In this document: positions 16,054 through 24,565 of the stretch, piece after piece
Numbering within the stretch: position 1 is the stretch's first letter
Layout: each line of letters begins with the position of its first letter
From: Parabacteroides sp. AD58
GTDB lineage: Bacteria; Bacteroidota; Bacteroidia; Bacteroidales; Tannerellaceae
Length of the DNA stretch: 64,000 nt
Assembly (NCBI RefSeq): GCF_023744375.2
Contig: NZ_CP146284.1
Coordinates: 1,922,001-1,986,000, forward strand
Direction of reading: 5' to 3'
The notes under the pieces: generated by a model
What the model saw: only the letters and a program-made list of their open reading frames with translations
Told to the model about the DNA's origin: nothing
Database searches by the model: none
Made by a program: the position numbers and the translations under genes

Positions 16054-17208
16054 CTTGAGTTCAACTTATAAATGCAACTTTTTGGGTGCGGATAATAAGC
16101 AATAAAAACATTTATTTTTCAGAGAGGAAAGAGAGACAATGTCCCCCTTTCTCTCACTCTGAATGGATAAAGTTTGCTATCTTTGCTTTAATTGTCCGTC
16201 CAAAGAAAAAAAAGTTGCAGATGAGCAAACATATAACCGAGGAACAAAGGTATGCAATTTCTATGATGTTGCAAATACCGATGAGCAAAAAAGCAATAGC
16301 GGAAGCTATCGGAGTAGATAAAAGCACTGTTTACAGGGAGATAAAGCGCAATTGCGACGCCCGAAGTGGTAGCTATAGCATGGAGCTTGCCCAGCGAAAA
16401 GCAGACAGGCGCAAGCAGCAAAAACATCGCAAGGAAGTGCTTACACCGGCAATGAGAAAACGGATAATAAAGCTGTTGAAGAAAGGATTCAGCCCGGAGC
16501 AGATTGTCGGCAGGAGCCGCTTGGAGGGAATTGCGATGGTATCTCACGAAACGATATATCGCTGGATTTGGGAGGATAAGCGGCGGGGTGGCAAACTGCA
16601 CAAATATCTTCGCAGACAAGGTCGCAGGTATGCCAAACGTGGTTCTAAAAATGCAGGGCGAGGATTTATCCCAGGCAGGGTGGATATTGATGAGCGTCCC
16701 GAGATAGTGGAACTGAAGGAGAGATTTGGTGATTTAGAGATAGATACAATTATTGGTAAGAACCACAAAGGTGCCATTCTTACCATTAACGACAGAGCAA
16801 CAAGCAGGGTCTGGATACGCAAGTTGTCGGGAAAAGAAGCCATCCCGGTAGCTAAGATTGCAGTATGGGCACTGCGGAAAGTGAAAAACTTAATACACAC
16901 AATTACGGCTGACAATGGAAAGGAGTTTGCAAAGCACGAGGAAATTGCGCAAAAATTGGAAATAAAATTCTATTTTTGCAAACCATACCACTCATGGGAA
17001 CGTGGTGCCAATGAAAACACCAACGGGCTTATCAGGCAGTATATCCCAAAGGGTAAGGACTTTAGTGAAGTAACCAACAAACAGATTAAGTGGATTGAAA
17101 ATAAACTCAATAATCGACCTCGTAAAAGACTTGGATACCTCACGCCAAACGAAAAATTTAAACAAATTATTAATCAGAATTCTGTTGCATTTGCAAGTTG
17201 AATTCAGC
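16054..17208 (+). mobile_element. IS4351-like insertion sequence (IS30 family), 1155 bp
   Basis: Terminal inverted repeats are imperfect: the left end reads CTTGAGTTCAACTTATAAAT and the right end, reversed, GCTGAATTCAACTTGCAAAT. Directly flanking TTT triplets at 16051-16053 and 17209-17211 fit a 3-bp target duplication. The resulting 1155 bp equals the length I recall for IS4351, the Bacteroides element flanking Tn4351 (ermF, tetX). No resistance gene accompanies this copy. It is inserted in the 5' leader of tRNA-Thr(CGT). Confidence 0.88.
16221..17201 (+). CDS. tnpA: IS30-family transposase (IS4351 type)
   Basis: 326 residues, the length I recall for the IS4351 transposase. The N-terminus has the IS30 helix-turn-helix (ITEEQRYAISMMLQ, AIAEAIGVDKSTVYREIKRN); the DDE core shows LEIDTIIG (first Asp), ITADNGKEFA (second Asp) and ERGANENTNGLIRQY (Glu). 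It appears intact, so the element may be active. Its own -7 box TATCTTTG is at 16178-16185, 35 bp before the ATG at 16221; the upstream in-frame extension to 16086 has no family support. Confidence 0.95.
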   Translation: MSKHITEEQRYAISMMLQIPMSKKAIAEAIGVDKSTVYREIKRNCDARSGSYSMELAQRKADRRKQQKHRKEVLTPAMRKRIIKLLKKGFSPEQIVGRSRLEGIAMVSHETIYRWIWEDKRRGGKLHKYLRRQGRRYAKRGSKNAGRGFIPGRVDIDERPEIVELKERFGDLEIDTIIGKNHKGAILTINDRATSRVWIRKLSGKEAIPVAKIAVWALRKVKNLIHTITADNGKEFAKHEEIAQKLEIKFYFCKPYHSWERGANENTNGLIRQYIPKGKDFSEVTNKQIKWIENKLNNRPRKRLGYLTPNEKFKQIINQNSVAFAS

Positions 17209-17224
17209 TTTCTTTAAACCGCCG

Positions 17225-17232
17225 CAAAGATA
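17225..17232 (-). promoter_or_regulatory. Apparent tRNA-Thr -7 box, now cut off by the IS
   Basis: Read leftward: TATCTTTG just after the stop of the 17239-17700 gene. Without the IS the start point would be about 16 nt before tRNA-Thr. With the IS, 1.15 kb separates them. The -33 element is not clear. Confidence 0.55.
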
Positions 17233-17238
17233 TAAACT

Positions 17239-17700
17239 CTATTTGACATCTGAAAGAAGTTTAGCCAAAAAATCATCTAAATCTGCATCCAAATCTTTCA
17301 GAAGCGGGTCGTCGAGGCGCAAGGTATCATCATCTAAAAACAAGAGTTCGTCGATGACTACGAACGATTCGTCGGTCAGACTGATTGACAACGGCTTGAC
17401 AAAACGCGGATTCTCAAACACGTTCTTGGCTACCAAAGTCGACAAAGCCTGTTTGACGGCCGTAATGACGCGTTTGTTGAAGGCATTTTCTTCTTCCGAG
17501 TTATTCACCCAGTCAAAAATAATGGTTTTGTCTACCAGATTTTCATCCTCATCATATACCTGCAATTCGCCACTTTCAGCATCTGCCTGTACATAAATAT
17601 CGCTGATATCGTTCAGTTTGGTATCGGCTACCATCTTCTCAACGGTGGATGTCAGAAATGATTCTAAAACCGATTGTATTTGCGACGGACTTGCTGCCAT
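17239..17700 (-). CDS. Conserved hypothetical acidic protein
   Basis: 153 residues, no signal peptide or membrane segment, strongly acidic at the C-terminus (LLFLDDDTLRLDDPLLKDLDADLDD). I do not recognise a domain. The start at ATG 17700 is favoured by a good Shine-Dalgarno-like AAGGAAAGGAG 9 bp upstream, unusual in this window, which rejects the longer frame to 17772 that would run into the preceding lipoprotein gene. Likely cytoplasmic; function unknown. Confidence 0.65.
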   Translation of the reverse strand: MAASPSQIQSVLESFLTSTVEKMVADTKLNDISDIYVQADAESGELQVYDEDENLVDKTIIFDWVNNSEEENAFNKRVITAVKQALSTLVAKNVFENPRFVKPLSISLTDESFVVIDELLFLDDDTLRLDDPLLKDLDADLDDFLAKLLSDVK

Positions 17701-17758
17701 AGTTATACTCCTTTCCTTAATTAATTCGTTTGGATACCAAAAGTAGTAATAATTTGGA

Positions 17759-18796
17759 TTATCTGCTACCAATTTGTGTATTTAGTTTCTTATCTGCCAG
17801 AATTCGTGCCTTCAATACCTCTGAATAGGCTTTCAGCAGTTCCGTATTCCGACTTTTTTCGCCATACGACTCCATGAAAAAATCATACGATTTCTTCGCC
17901 CACTCATAGGCTTTATCCAGCTGGCTTTGCATTTCGTAGCAAAGGGCGATATTAGACGCCAACTTGGCCTGCTGATGCTTCGACGAAGTAGACTCAAACT
18001 CGCGGAGCCAGATAGCTTTAGCTGTATCCCATTTGCTGGAAGAGGCAAAGGCGGAAGCTTCTTTCCAACGGGAATCGGCATTACTGTAATACCAGCGCGT
18101 CTCTTCAGTCCAGTGCGGAACAAAATAGCCCGACACTTTGCTGCCCAATGCCGAAGCGGCCATCCGCAAGGCCTCATCGGCTGTCGGCAAGTAATAGTTC
18201 AGCATCCTCAAATCCTCGGCAGCCTGCTGGAACTCAACCGAATCTTCAATGAGGATGGTTGCTAGCGAATTGTCGCGATCGGGCAGATAAGCCCGCATCA
18301 CACCCTGCATTTTGACGGTGATGGTTCCCGTTAAATAACCAGCGCCAATGTTCACGTCTTTGCGCTCCATGGCAAAAAGCATCTTATCGAGCGAGATAAC
18401 GGCATCTGCATCGTTCGAACGGCACAAAGCATCTACCTGACGGCGTGTCAGCTTCTGGTCGACCAGGCTGCTGCCTGCATCGCGCAAAGGATCATGAAAA
18501 AGGAGAACATCCTCGAAGTAGGAGGCATCCAGAATGGCCGTTCCGCACGAAGCGCACAGATCGAACAAGGCACTGTCGGCCTTGGCACGAGCCGTATCCT
18601 GCACAACACCCAACAAAGAATAGGTATAACCCGACTTTTCCGGCTGTGCAATGGCATTGTTCACCATCAGCACTTTCCGTACGTCTTGTGGGAAAGTGAC
18701 TTCACCTGGATTGCAGGTCTCGATGCCTACATAATTTATTCCTCCACAGGCTGTCAACAATAACGACAAACCTCCTAAGTATATCTCCTTTTTCAT
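17759..18796 (-). CDS. DUF6340-like lipoprotein with C-terminal TPR-like helices
   Basis: 345 residues with a lipoprotein signal (MKKEIYLGGLSLLLTAC, Cys17). The middle contains VDALCRSNDADAVISLDKMLFAME and the end has a TPR-like stretch (KLASNIALCYEMQSQLDKAYEWAKKSYDFF). The arrangement matches Bacteroidales lipoproteins annotated DUF6340, of unknown role. It follows the sugar isomerase gene by 39 bp on the same strand, so the two are probably one transcript. Confidence 0.65.
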   Translation of the reverse strand: MKKEIYLGGLSLLLTACGGINYVGIETCNPGEVTFPQDVRKVLMVNNAIAQPEKSGYTYSLLGVVQDTARAKADSALFDLCASCGTAILDASYFEDVLLFHDPLRDAGSSLVDQKLTRRQVDALCRSNDADAVISLDKMLFAMERKDVNIGAGYLTGTITVKMQGVMRAYLPDRDNSLATILIEDSVEFQQAAEDLRMLNYYLPTADEALRMAASALGSKVSGYFVPHWTEETRWYYSNADSRWKEASAFASSSKWDTAKAIWLREFESTSSKHQQAKLASNIALCYEMQSQLDKAYEWAKKSYDFFMESYGEKSRNTELLKAYSEVLKARILADKKLNTQIGSR

Positions 18797-18835
18797 ATCA
18801 CAATATTTCCTGAAGGCAATCGGCCTTCACTGTCA

Positions 18836-19687
18836 TCAAATTAATTCACTTACAGCCTTGAAATACCCGATCGACTCGGCAATTCCGAGGAAAGGATCTT
18901 TCATGTCTTTCTCGTATTCCAAGCTGCATTTACCTGTATAATTCACCTTCCTCATCATCTGGATCAAGGCAGGGAAATCAATCTTTCCGCGTCCTATTTC
19001 GATGCCGCGTCCGGCTTTAGTCGAATCGGTCACATCCTTGATGTGCATATCGAATACACGCGTATGATACTTCTCCAAATCAGTTACCGGATTACAGCCG
19101 TTACGCAAGTCATGGCCTACATCCAGACACATACCGATACGCGGATCCAAATCCTTCGTATGTTCCCAGACGTCGGTTGCATCCGGATAAGTCTTGATAT
19201 CGGGTCCGTGCAAATGGATCGCATAATGGAAATCATATTCCTTTACTTTCTTATCCACATAAGGCAACAGCTCATAATTAGGAACACCGACAATCAGCTT
19301 CACTCCTACCCGTTTGGCATATTCGAAAGCCCGGTCGATCTCCGCCTCGCTCTTCATGTAAATTGGTCCCACGGCATAACCGGTAACGCCGAATTCGGCA
19401 CAACGGGCATGGAAAGCCTTGATCTGTTCGTCCGTACTATCCAATGGCAAATGGAAATCCTTGATACACAAATAATGGACATCCAGTCGCTGCATCGTGC
19501 GAAGCGTCGTGTCCAAGTCGAAATTGACGAATGTATAACCTGCCATTCCCAATTGGAACGGATTGACAGACTTAGGTGCCTTCGGAATAATCCGCGACTT
19601 TTCTTCGGCGTGCGACATGGCTGATGTACCCAACAACAAGGCACCTGCCAAACTCTGTTTGAAGAATTTTCTCCTCGTATTGTTCAT
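18836..19687 (-). CDS. Secreted sugar phosphate isomerase/epimerase-like TIM barrel
   Basis: 283 residues. The N-terminus is a twin-arginine-type signal (RRKFFKQSLAGALLLGTSAMSHA), so it works in the envelope, folded before export. The rest is an AP-endonuclease-2/xylose-isomerase-like barrel: conserved CLDVGHDLRNG, DMHIKD and GKCSLEYEKD carry probable metal ligands (Asp, His, Glu). Enzymes of this type often accompany Gfo/Idh/MocA oxidoreductases and glycosidases in keto-sugar pathways. The substrate is unknown. Start ATG 19687 follows a TACATTTG box at 19720-19727. Confidence 0.8.
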   Translation of the reverse strand: MNNTRRKFFKQSLAGALLLGTSAMSHAEEKSRIIPKAPKSVNPFQLGMAGYTFVNFDLDTTLRTMQRLDVHYLCIKDFHLPLDSTDEQIKAFHARCAEFGVTGYAVGPIYMKSEAEIDRAFEYAKRVGVKLIVGVPNYELLPYVDKKVKEYDFHYAIHLHGPDIKTYPDATDVWEHTKDLDPRIGMCLDVGHDLRNGCNPVTDLEKYHTRVFDMHIKDVTDSTKAGRGIEIGRGKIDFPALIQMMRKVNYTGKCSLEYEKDMKDPFLGIAESIGYFKAVSELI

Positions 19688-19719
19688 ATATATCAGAATT
19701 AAAGTTGAATCATTTGAAG

Positions 19720-19727
19720 CAAATGTA
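19720..19727 (-). promoter_or_regulatory. Promoter -7 box for the sugar isomerase gene
   Basis: Read leftward: TACATTTG, 33 bp before the ATG at 19687, within the 152-bp gap after the GH30 gene. Confidence 0.5.
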
Positions 19728-19839
19728 CACAAAAAAAGTAGTTGCTTCCTATGAAACAACTACTTTTTCTTTCTCCTACCCTAATTTTTAAGGGTGATTA
19801 TCTCTTATTAGGAAAGCGGAAAGTACCTGCTTTGCCTCT

Positions 19840-21318
19840 TTATTTCCGCCAAAGAAACGTATTGATTGAACGCGGAGCGAGTTGTGGCGCATAGATTTGT
19901 CCGTCGACAGAGAACGGATATACTTTCGGTTCGGCAGATTCATTCGATACCACCACTACGATACTCTGATCCGGATTAACAAATGCCAGTAATCCTTTTG
20001 CATCGCCATCGGCTGCCAGTTTGAAAGCACCCGGTTGCACATAGTGACTGACGTGCTTCATGATATAATATTCCGGAGTATAGCGATAGGATTTCTGGTC
20101 TGCATCAACTACTACCAAAGAGTTCTGAGCCCAGCCCCAGCGACTGATGCCTCCGTCTTCGAGCGAGATATTCCAATACAGATAAGCCGAAGTTCCGTTG
20201 TTCAGATAATGTTGCATCAGCTGCCAGGCGTACAATGCCGCGTCCCAGGTATTCTTTCCGTCGCCACACTCCTGTTCTGTCTGGTACAGCTTCAACGCTG
20301 GATAACGCTGGTGAATGGATGCGATGGCTCCTTTCCCAGCCCATTGGAAACCGACGCCACGGATGTATTTGCTACTCTCCGGATCATTCAGCAAGGTATC
20401 TACCAAGGCGGCATTCGGACGTTCCATTGTTCCGAACATCACTTCGATACCTTTCTCTTCCATGGCCGGGCCCAGATAGTTGCCCACAAACTCGGCCAGT
20501 CCGGCTGCCGTCCAGCAACAACTCGGGAATATCTGTGCCGAATTGAATTCATTCTGCGGCATCACCATCGAGATGTTAATACCTTCTTTCCGATAGGCAT
20601 CGATGAATTTGGAGAAATAAAGCGCATAGGCCGAGAAATATTCCGGCTCACAGATGAACATATCCGTTCCTTCACGCCCCTGACGATCTTCCGGCAAACC
20701 ATTATCCACAATGGTTGTCATATACGTACTTTCGCCCTCTTGCAGTTTCTTGTTCAGGCTGCCCGCCGTTTTCGGAGTCGAAACACTTGCATAATGCTGG
20801 TTATGCTTCATCCACGAAGGTGGCGACCACGGAGAAGCCCACAGCTTCAAATCCGCATTATACTTCAAGGCATTTTGGATAAACGGAATCAGCGTCTGTT
20901 TATCATTGGCTATCGTAAACGACTCCATGGCAAAATCGCCCGCCTGTTCATCATACGAATACCAGTCGCGTGAGAAATCGTTGGCGCCTACCGGCATGCG
21001 AGCGATGGTGAAGTTGGCCCCGAAGTTGGGATAAAACAATTCTTCGAGTACCCTTTCCCGATCGGCCGGTTCGAGTTTATTCAACGACATCCAGCCCAAC
21101 TCATTGAAACAGGCCCCGAAGCCTTCGATCTGCTGTTGCACATCGGTTGTCTTGATCGTGACCAAAGGTTCCACACTCGCCTCTGCCACCGGAAGCGGTT
21201 CTTCCGTTTGCCAGCAAGCCGTTTCTGTAGAAGCGACCCATTCTAACTGGGGTTTGCCCTGGCAAGAAAGCAAACCTCCTACCAAAATAATTGAACCAAG
21301 TAATGTATGTGTTTTCAT
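19840..21318 (-). CDS. Glycoside hydrolase family 30 lipoprotein (glucosylceramidase-like)
   Basis: 492 residues, lipoprotein signal MKTHTLLGSIILVGGLLSC (Cys19). The GH30 fold is recognisable from QQIEGFGACFNELGWMSLN, FTIARMPVGANDFSRDWYSYDE and LWASPWSPPSWMKHN. The likely acid/base Glu is in VMPQNEFN and the nucleophile Glu in YQTEQECGDG, with the C-terminal beta-sandwich attached. Family activities include beta-glucosidase, glucosylceramidase and beta-1,6-glucanase; a beta-glucosidic bond is inferred. It follows the beta-propeller lipoprotein gene but has its own TACCTTTG box at 21397-21404. Confidence 0.9.
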   Translation of the reverse strand: MKTHTLLGSIILVGGLLSCQGKPQLEWVASTETACWQTEEPLPVAEASVEPLVTIKTTDVQQQIEGFGACFNELGWMSLNKLEPADRERVLEELFYPNFGANFTIARMPVGANDFSRDWYSYDEQAGDFAMESFTIANDKQTLIPFIQNALKYNADLKLWASPWSPPSWMKHNQHYASVSTPKTAGSLNKKLQEGESTYMTTIVDNGLPEDRQGREGTDMFICEPEYFSAYALYFSKFIDAYRKEGINISMVMPQNEFNSAQIFPSCCWTAAGLAEFVGNYLGPAMEEKGIEVMFGTMERPNAALVDTLLNDPESSKYIRGVGFQWAGKGAIASIHQRYPALKLYQTEQECGDGKNTWDAALYAWQLMQHYLNNGTSAYLYWNISLEDGGISRWGWAQNSLVVVDADQKSYRYTPEYYIMKHVSHYVQPGAFKLAADGDAKGLLAFVNPDQSIVVVVSNESAEPKVYPFSVDGQIYAPQLAPRSINTFLWRK

Positions 21319-21396
21319 ATAAACCCTTTAAAATTTGACGACTATAGAATTTATATCCATAAAATTGAAGATTAAAATGAAGATCACACTCAGATG

Positions 21397-21404
21397 CAAA
21401 GGTA
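21397..21404 (-). promoter_or_regulatory. Promoter -7 box for the GH30 gene
   Basis: Read leftward: TACCTTTG, 79 bp before the GH30 ATG and touching the end of the preceding beta-propeller gene. Confidence 0.5.
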
Positions 21405-21405
21405 A

Positions 21406-22590
21406 TCATTCCTTTACTTTAACCATAAACAAAACCGGATTACACTCATCCGTATCTATGTTCGGTAATTTCTCTTCGATCATTTTTCTTAGTTTATCTG
21501 CCTTTTCTGTAGTTAAAGCACCTTCTTTTATCCGATCATCAAAATGATCCAGACTTCCTTGTATTAAATCTACGTCTCGTAGTAAAAGCAGATAGTCTTT
21601 ATACTGACCTATAGGATGGCCACTTCCTATAAACAGAAAATCGTCGTTCCAATACTGGTAAGTCTTGACCTCTTTTTTCACTTTGTCATAAATGCTCAGA
21701 ACCGGGACAATCACATTGATACTTTTGATAAAGACCTTATCGTGGATTTCAAAAACACCTTGAATTCCTGCTATCGTCCTTTTTTCCAAAAGGACATCTA
21801 TGGAGCGGCGAACGTCATGCTTGATATCCATCCTATCCTCCGGTGCCATGCTTCGATCCTTATAATCGATATAATATACAGGGGATAATTTTTCACCTGA
21901 CAAAACAAATACAGAGTCATTCATATCTTGCGCAAACAAGATGTCGTTTTCTCTTTTGCAGAATACACAGTCATGACTTTTGGGCAAGTCGGACATGGGA
22001 TAATATTTTTCAACTAAGTCTCCATTGATATCTTTAATGACCAAGGAATAAAGAGGAACACCATAACGTGCATCTTCTCTATATAAATAGAACAGTCCAT
22101 CCTGATACTCCATATTCGTCGCAGAATAATCCATCGGGATTGTTTTTATGAATTCATTATCGAAGGAAAATACAAATACTTTCTTCCGGACACCATCAAA
22201 TATGTATATCAACCTGTCTTTTTCATTAATCGAAAAATCATCCACATCAGCACATTCCTCCGGTCCTTGCCCCCGGCTACCGATCCGGTATAAAAATTTA
22301 CCACTACGGTCGAACGTATAAATACCTGCACTATTGAATCGTTCCATCACAAAAATGAAGTCTTCAGACAGCACTACTTTTTTGATTTCCCCTAAAATGG
22401 ATTCATCCGTAAATTCTAATGGTATCATTTCTACTGCTTCCGCAAACTCAGAAAACCTTCCGTTGTAGGTTTCAAAGTCGGTTATCGGAATACTCTCCAT
22501 ACCGGAAGATTCATTAGATTCACTTTGTTTTTGGGTACAGCCACACAAAAACAGGCTGAATACGATGGATAATAAAAGATATTTTTTCAT
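21406..22590 (-). CDS. 6-bladed beta-propeller lipoprotein
   Basis: 394 residues with lipobox LFLCGC (Cys about 18), then repeats of the NHL/BF3164-like propeller type: FVMERFNSAGIYTFDRSGKFLYRIGSRGQGPEE is a diagnostic blade (F-D-x-x-G-K-F). Bacteroidales have many such surface lipoproteins of unknown role, often next to RagB/SusD or peptidase genes. Start ATG 22590 was chosen because MKKYLLLSIVF begins a normal signal; the 20 extra residues upstream are not signal-like. Confidence 0.8.
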   Translation of the reverse strand: MKKYLLLSIVFSLFLCGCTQKQSESNESSGMESIPITDFETYNGRFSEFAEAVEMIPLEFTDESILGEIKKVVLSEDFIFVMERFNSAGIYTFDRSGKFLYRIGSRGQGPEECADVDDFSINEKDRLIYIFDGVRKKVFVFSFDNEFIKTIPMDYSATNMEYQDGLFYLYREDARYGVPLYSLVIKDINGDLVEKYYPMSDLPKSHDCVFCKRENDILFAQDMNDSVFVLSGEKLSPVYYIDYKDRSMAPEDRMDIKHDVRRSIDVLLEKRTIAGIQGVFEIHDKVFIKSINVIVPVLSIYDKVKKEVKTYQYWNDDFLFIGSGHPIGQYKDYLLLLRDVDLIQGSLDHFDDRIKEGALTTEKADKLRKMIEEKLPNIDTDECNPVLFMVKVKE

Positions 22591-22642
22591 TTTCTTGAAG
22601 TATAAAGTTAGTTGAGAATTATTTGATTTCAACATGAAAAGC

Positions 22643-23039
22643 CTACTCATACGCCGGATTCAATTTATAAAACACCAATGCCGGATTTGTATCATCCGTA
22701 CCCGCATTCATGATTTTCAGATACTCTTCATTGGCCAAATGCGCGTTTTCCTTGATAGGAACAGGTGTGAATGAGGTGACAAAAAAGTCGCCATACAGGC
22801 AAATGGGATTACCGATCGAAAACATACCTTTTTTCAACACTTGATTGCGTGTACGATAAGGCTTTCATATCGGTTGCATCAATCTCAGTATAATCACTTT
22901 CAACCCGAGGAATATTGCCGACATTATCACTGACCACCAGTTTCATTTCCTGTTGATCCACTTCCGGAGCTGCTTGTTTTTTACCTGTACAGGAGAACCC
23001 CAAGACTAAGGTTACCAAAATAGAAATGTGTTTGTTCAT
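22643..23039 (-). pseudogene. Frameshifted remnant of a beta-propeller-type lipoprotein gene
   Basis: Two short frames read on across a run of six A (leftward strand, 22829-22834). The first (from ATG 23039) has a lipoprotein signal (MNKHISILVTLVLGFSC) and ends in a nonsense tail YVFDR; removing one A joins it to GMFSIGNPICLYGDFFV and to a C-terminal end NPALVFYKLNPAYE. The joined product is only 131 residues, with a blade-like start and a propeller-like tail, so the middle also seems to have been deleted. It stands directly upstream of the intact propeller gene and may be a decayed paralogue. Confidence 0.6.
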
Positions 23040-23350
23040 CGTATTTTGTTTTTTAGATTAATGATTTTTTTCACTTCCAACGATAAGAAAAAAGGCCTAC
23101 AAGTACATCAGGTCTTAACGTGTAAAACATGGTATTCGCTTTCATACAATGGCTAAATTGTGAGATTTTATCAACTGATTATAAATTCGCATAGCCTAGA
23201 GAAAAATCATACTAAGCCTTACACAAAAGTAGCTTTTTTTAAATAAAAACAAATGTTTTTTGAGAAAATCATTCCTCATTCTTTCTTTTTTCCCCTATTT
23301 ATTATACCTTTATCGGCGTGAGCGATCTTTGTTTTGCTTCAAAGTTTCCG

Positions 23351-23575
23351 TGTAAGCTGCACGAAGTCGGTGTAGGGCTACAGAAGTCCCATGCAGGCTG
23401 CACGGCGTTTTTGTAGGCCTACAAAAGTCTCTTGCAGGCTGCACGGCGTTTCCGTAGGCCTACAAAAGTCTCTTGCAGGCTGCATGGCGTTTCCGTAGGC
23501 CTACGACGGGTTCATGCAGGCTACACGGGGTTTTTGTAGGGCTACGACAGATTCATGCAAGCCTGCACGAAAATT
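23351..23575. repeat. 41-bp tandem array, about 5.5 units
   Basis: Units begin at 23351, 23392, 23433, 23474, 23515 and 23555. Each has two perfect dyads in its best copies: TGCAG-n-CTGCA centred at unit position 8 and GTAGGCCTAC centred at 28.5, exactly half a period apart. The flanks of the dyads vary. The array occupies most of the 594-bp spacer between a decayed lipoprotein gene (leftward) and the DUF6261 gene (rightward). The rest, 23040-23350, is AT-rich and I see no gene there. No spacers, so not CRISPR. Confidence 0.92.
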
Positions 23576-23633
23576 TTGAAGCACAACAAGAGTCTATCAC
23601 ACAGTTTTTTAGTTGTTAATTTTTAAAACGCCT

Positions 23634-24392
23634 ATGAATATGGAAAAACAAGTTGACACCATCGCCCTTAGCAGGTTTTCCAATTACGCACATTACAATT
23701 ATATGGATGTTGTGTATAAAAACATGAGTTCATTGCTTATTTTGGGAGAGAAACTGACAACAGAACTCCCAATTTTTAAAGAAAAACTGGACAATGAAAA
23801 CGAAGTGCTGGTACAATCGAGGAAAAACGACCTGACCGAAGAGATCGAGGTGGGCGACGACCAACGCGACAACGGGTTGAGCGGATATGCCCAAGTGCTG
23901 AAAGGATTCTTATGTTTGAAAAGCGGTGAGCAATATGAAGCGGCCAAAAAGCTGGACAAGCATTTGTCTGATTTCAATTTGTCGCCCCGCATGTCGCTCA
24001 TCAAGCAAACGGGTGCGATGAAGAATCTCATTGAAGATCTGGAGACGACTTATACCTCGCAGGTCACCTCTTTGGGATTGACGCCATTCGTCACTATGAT
24101 GAAAGAGGGCAACACCGCGGTCGACACCAACCTGCAAGCCCGTGATGCCCGAAGTGCCGGAAAGATGAAGGCCGCCGTACTGACAGCCCGCAGCGAAACG
24201 GACGAAATCTACAACAAGATCATCATGAAGATCAACGCCCTGGCGATCGTAGATGAAGTGAATGCCGACGAATACGGACAACTAATCGACGAACTGAACG
24301 CTCAGATCAAACACTACAAGGAACAGGAATTGACCCCGAAAACGAAGAAGGCAGACGATAGCTCTACTTCTGATAGCGACACCAATGCCTAA
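23634..24392 (+). CDS. DUF6261 family protein
   Basis: 252 residues, soluble, almost entirely helical, without a signal peptide. It matches the Bacteroidales family annotated DUF6261 (opening LSRFSNYAHYNYM, then long helices and a charged tail KTKKADDSSTSDSD). Function is unknown. Start ATG 23634 is taken because MNMEKQVDTIALSRF is the family-like N-terminus. It stands alone, with a tandem array directly upstream and a strong terminator downstream. Confidence 0.75.
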   Translation: MNMEKQVDTIALSRFSNYAHYNYMDVVYKNMSSLLILGEKLTTELPIFKEKLDNENEVLVQSRKNDLTEEIEVGDDQRDNGLSGYAQVLKGFLCLKSGEQYEAAKKLDKHLSDFNLSPRMSLIKQTGAMKNLIEDLETTYTSQVTSLGLTPFVTMMKEGNTAVDTNLQARDARSAGKMKAAVLTARSETDEIYNKIIMKINALAIVDEVNADEYGQLIDELNAQIKHYKEQELTPKTKKADDSSTSDSDTNA

Positions 24393-24439
24393 CCGTTCTA
24401 TCCGGAATACGAATAAAAGAACAAATATACGTAAACGAA

Positions 24440-24467
24440 AAAAGCAGGAACACAGTCCTGCTTTTTT
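24440..24467. terminator. Terminator between DUF6261 and susD
   Basis: Hairpin AGCAGGA-n6-TCCTGCT (24443-24449 with 24456-24462) with T6 on the right and an A-tract on the left, so it can serve both convergent transcripts. Confidence 0.85.
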
Positions 24468-24565
24468 CATTTCAATAGGGAGACACAAACAGGCGTCAGC
24501 GACGCAACTTTTTCCATCGATTTGTACAGCCTCTCAAAATTAGCACTAATATTTATACATTGGCA

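Noticed and set aside
16054..17208. Part of a Tn4351 composite transposon.
   Set aside because: Only one IS4351-like copy is present and no ermF or tetX gene lies nearby.
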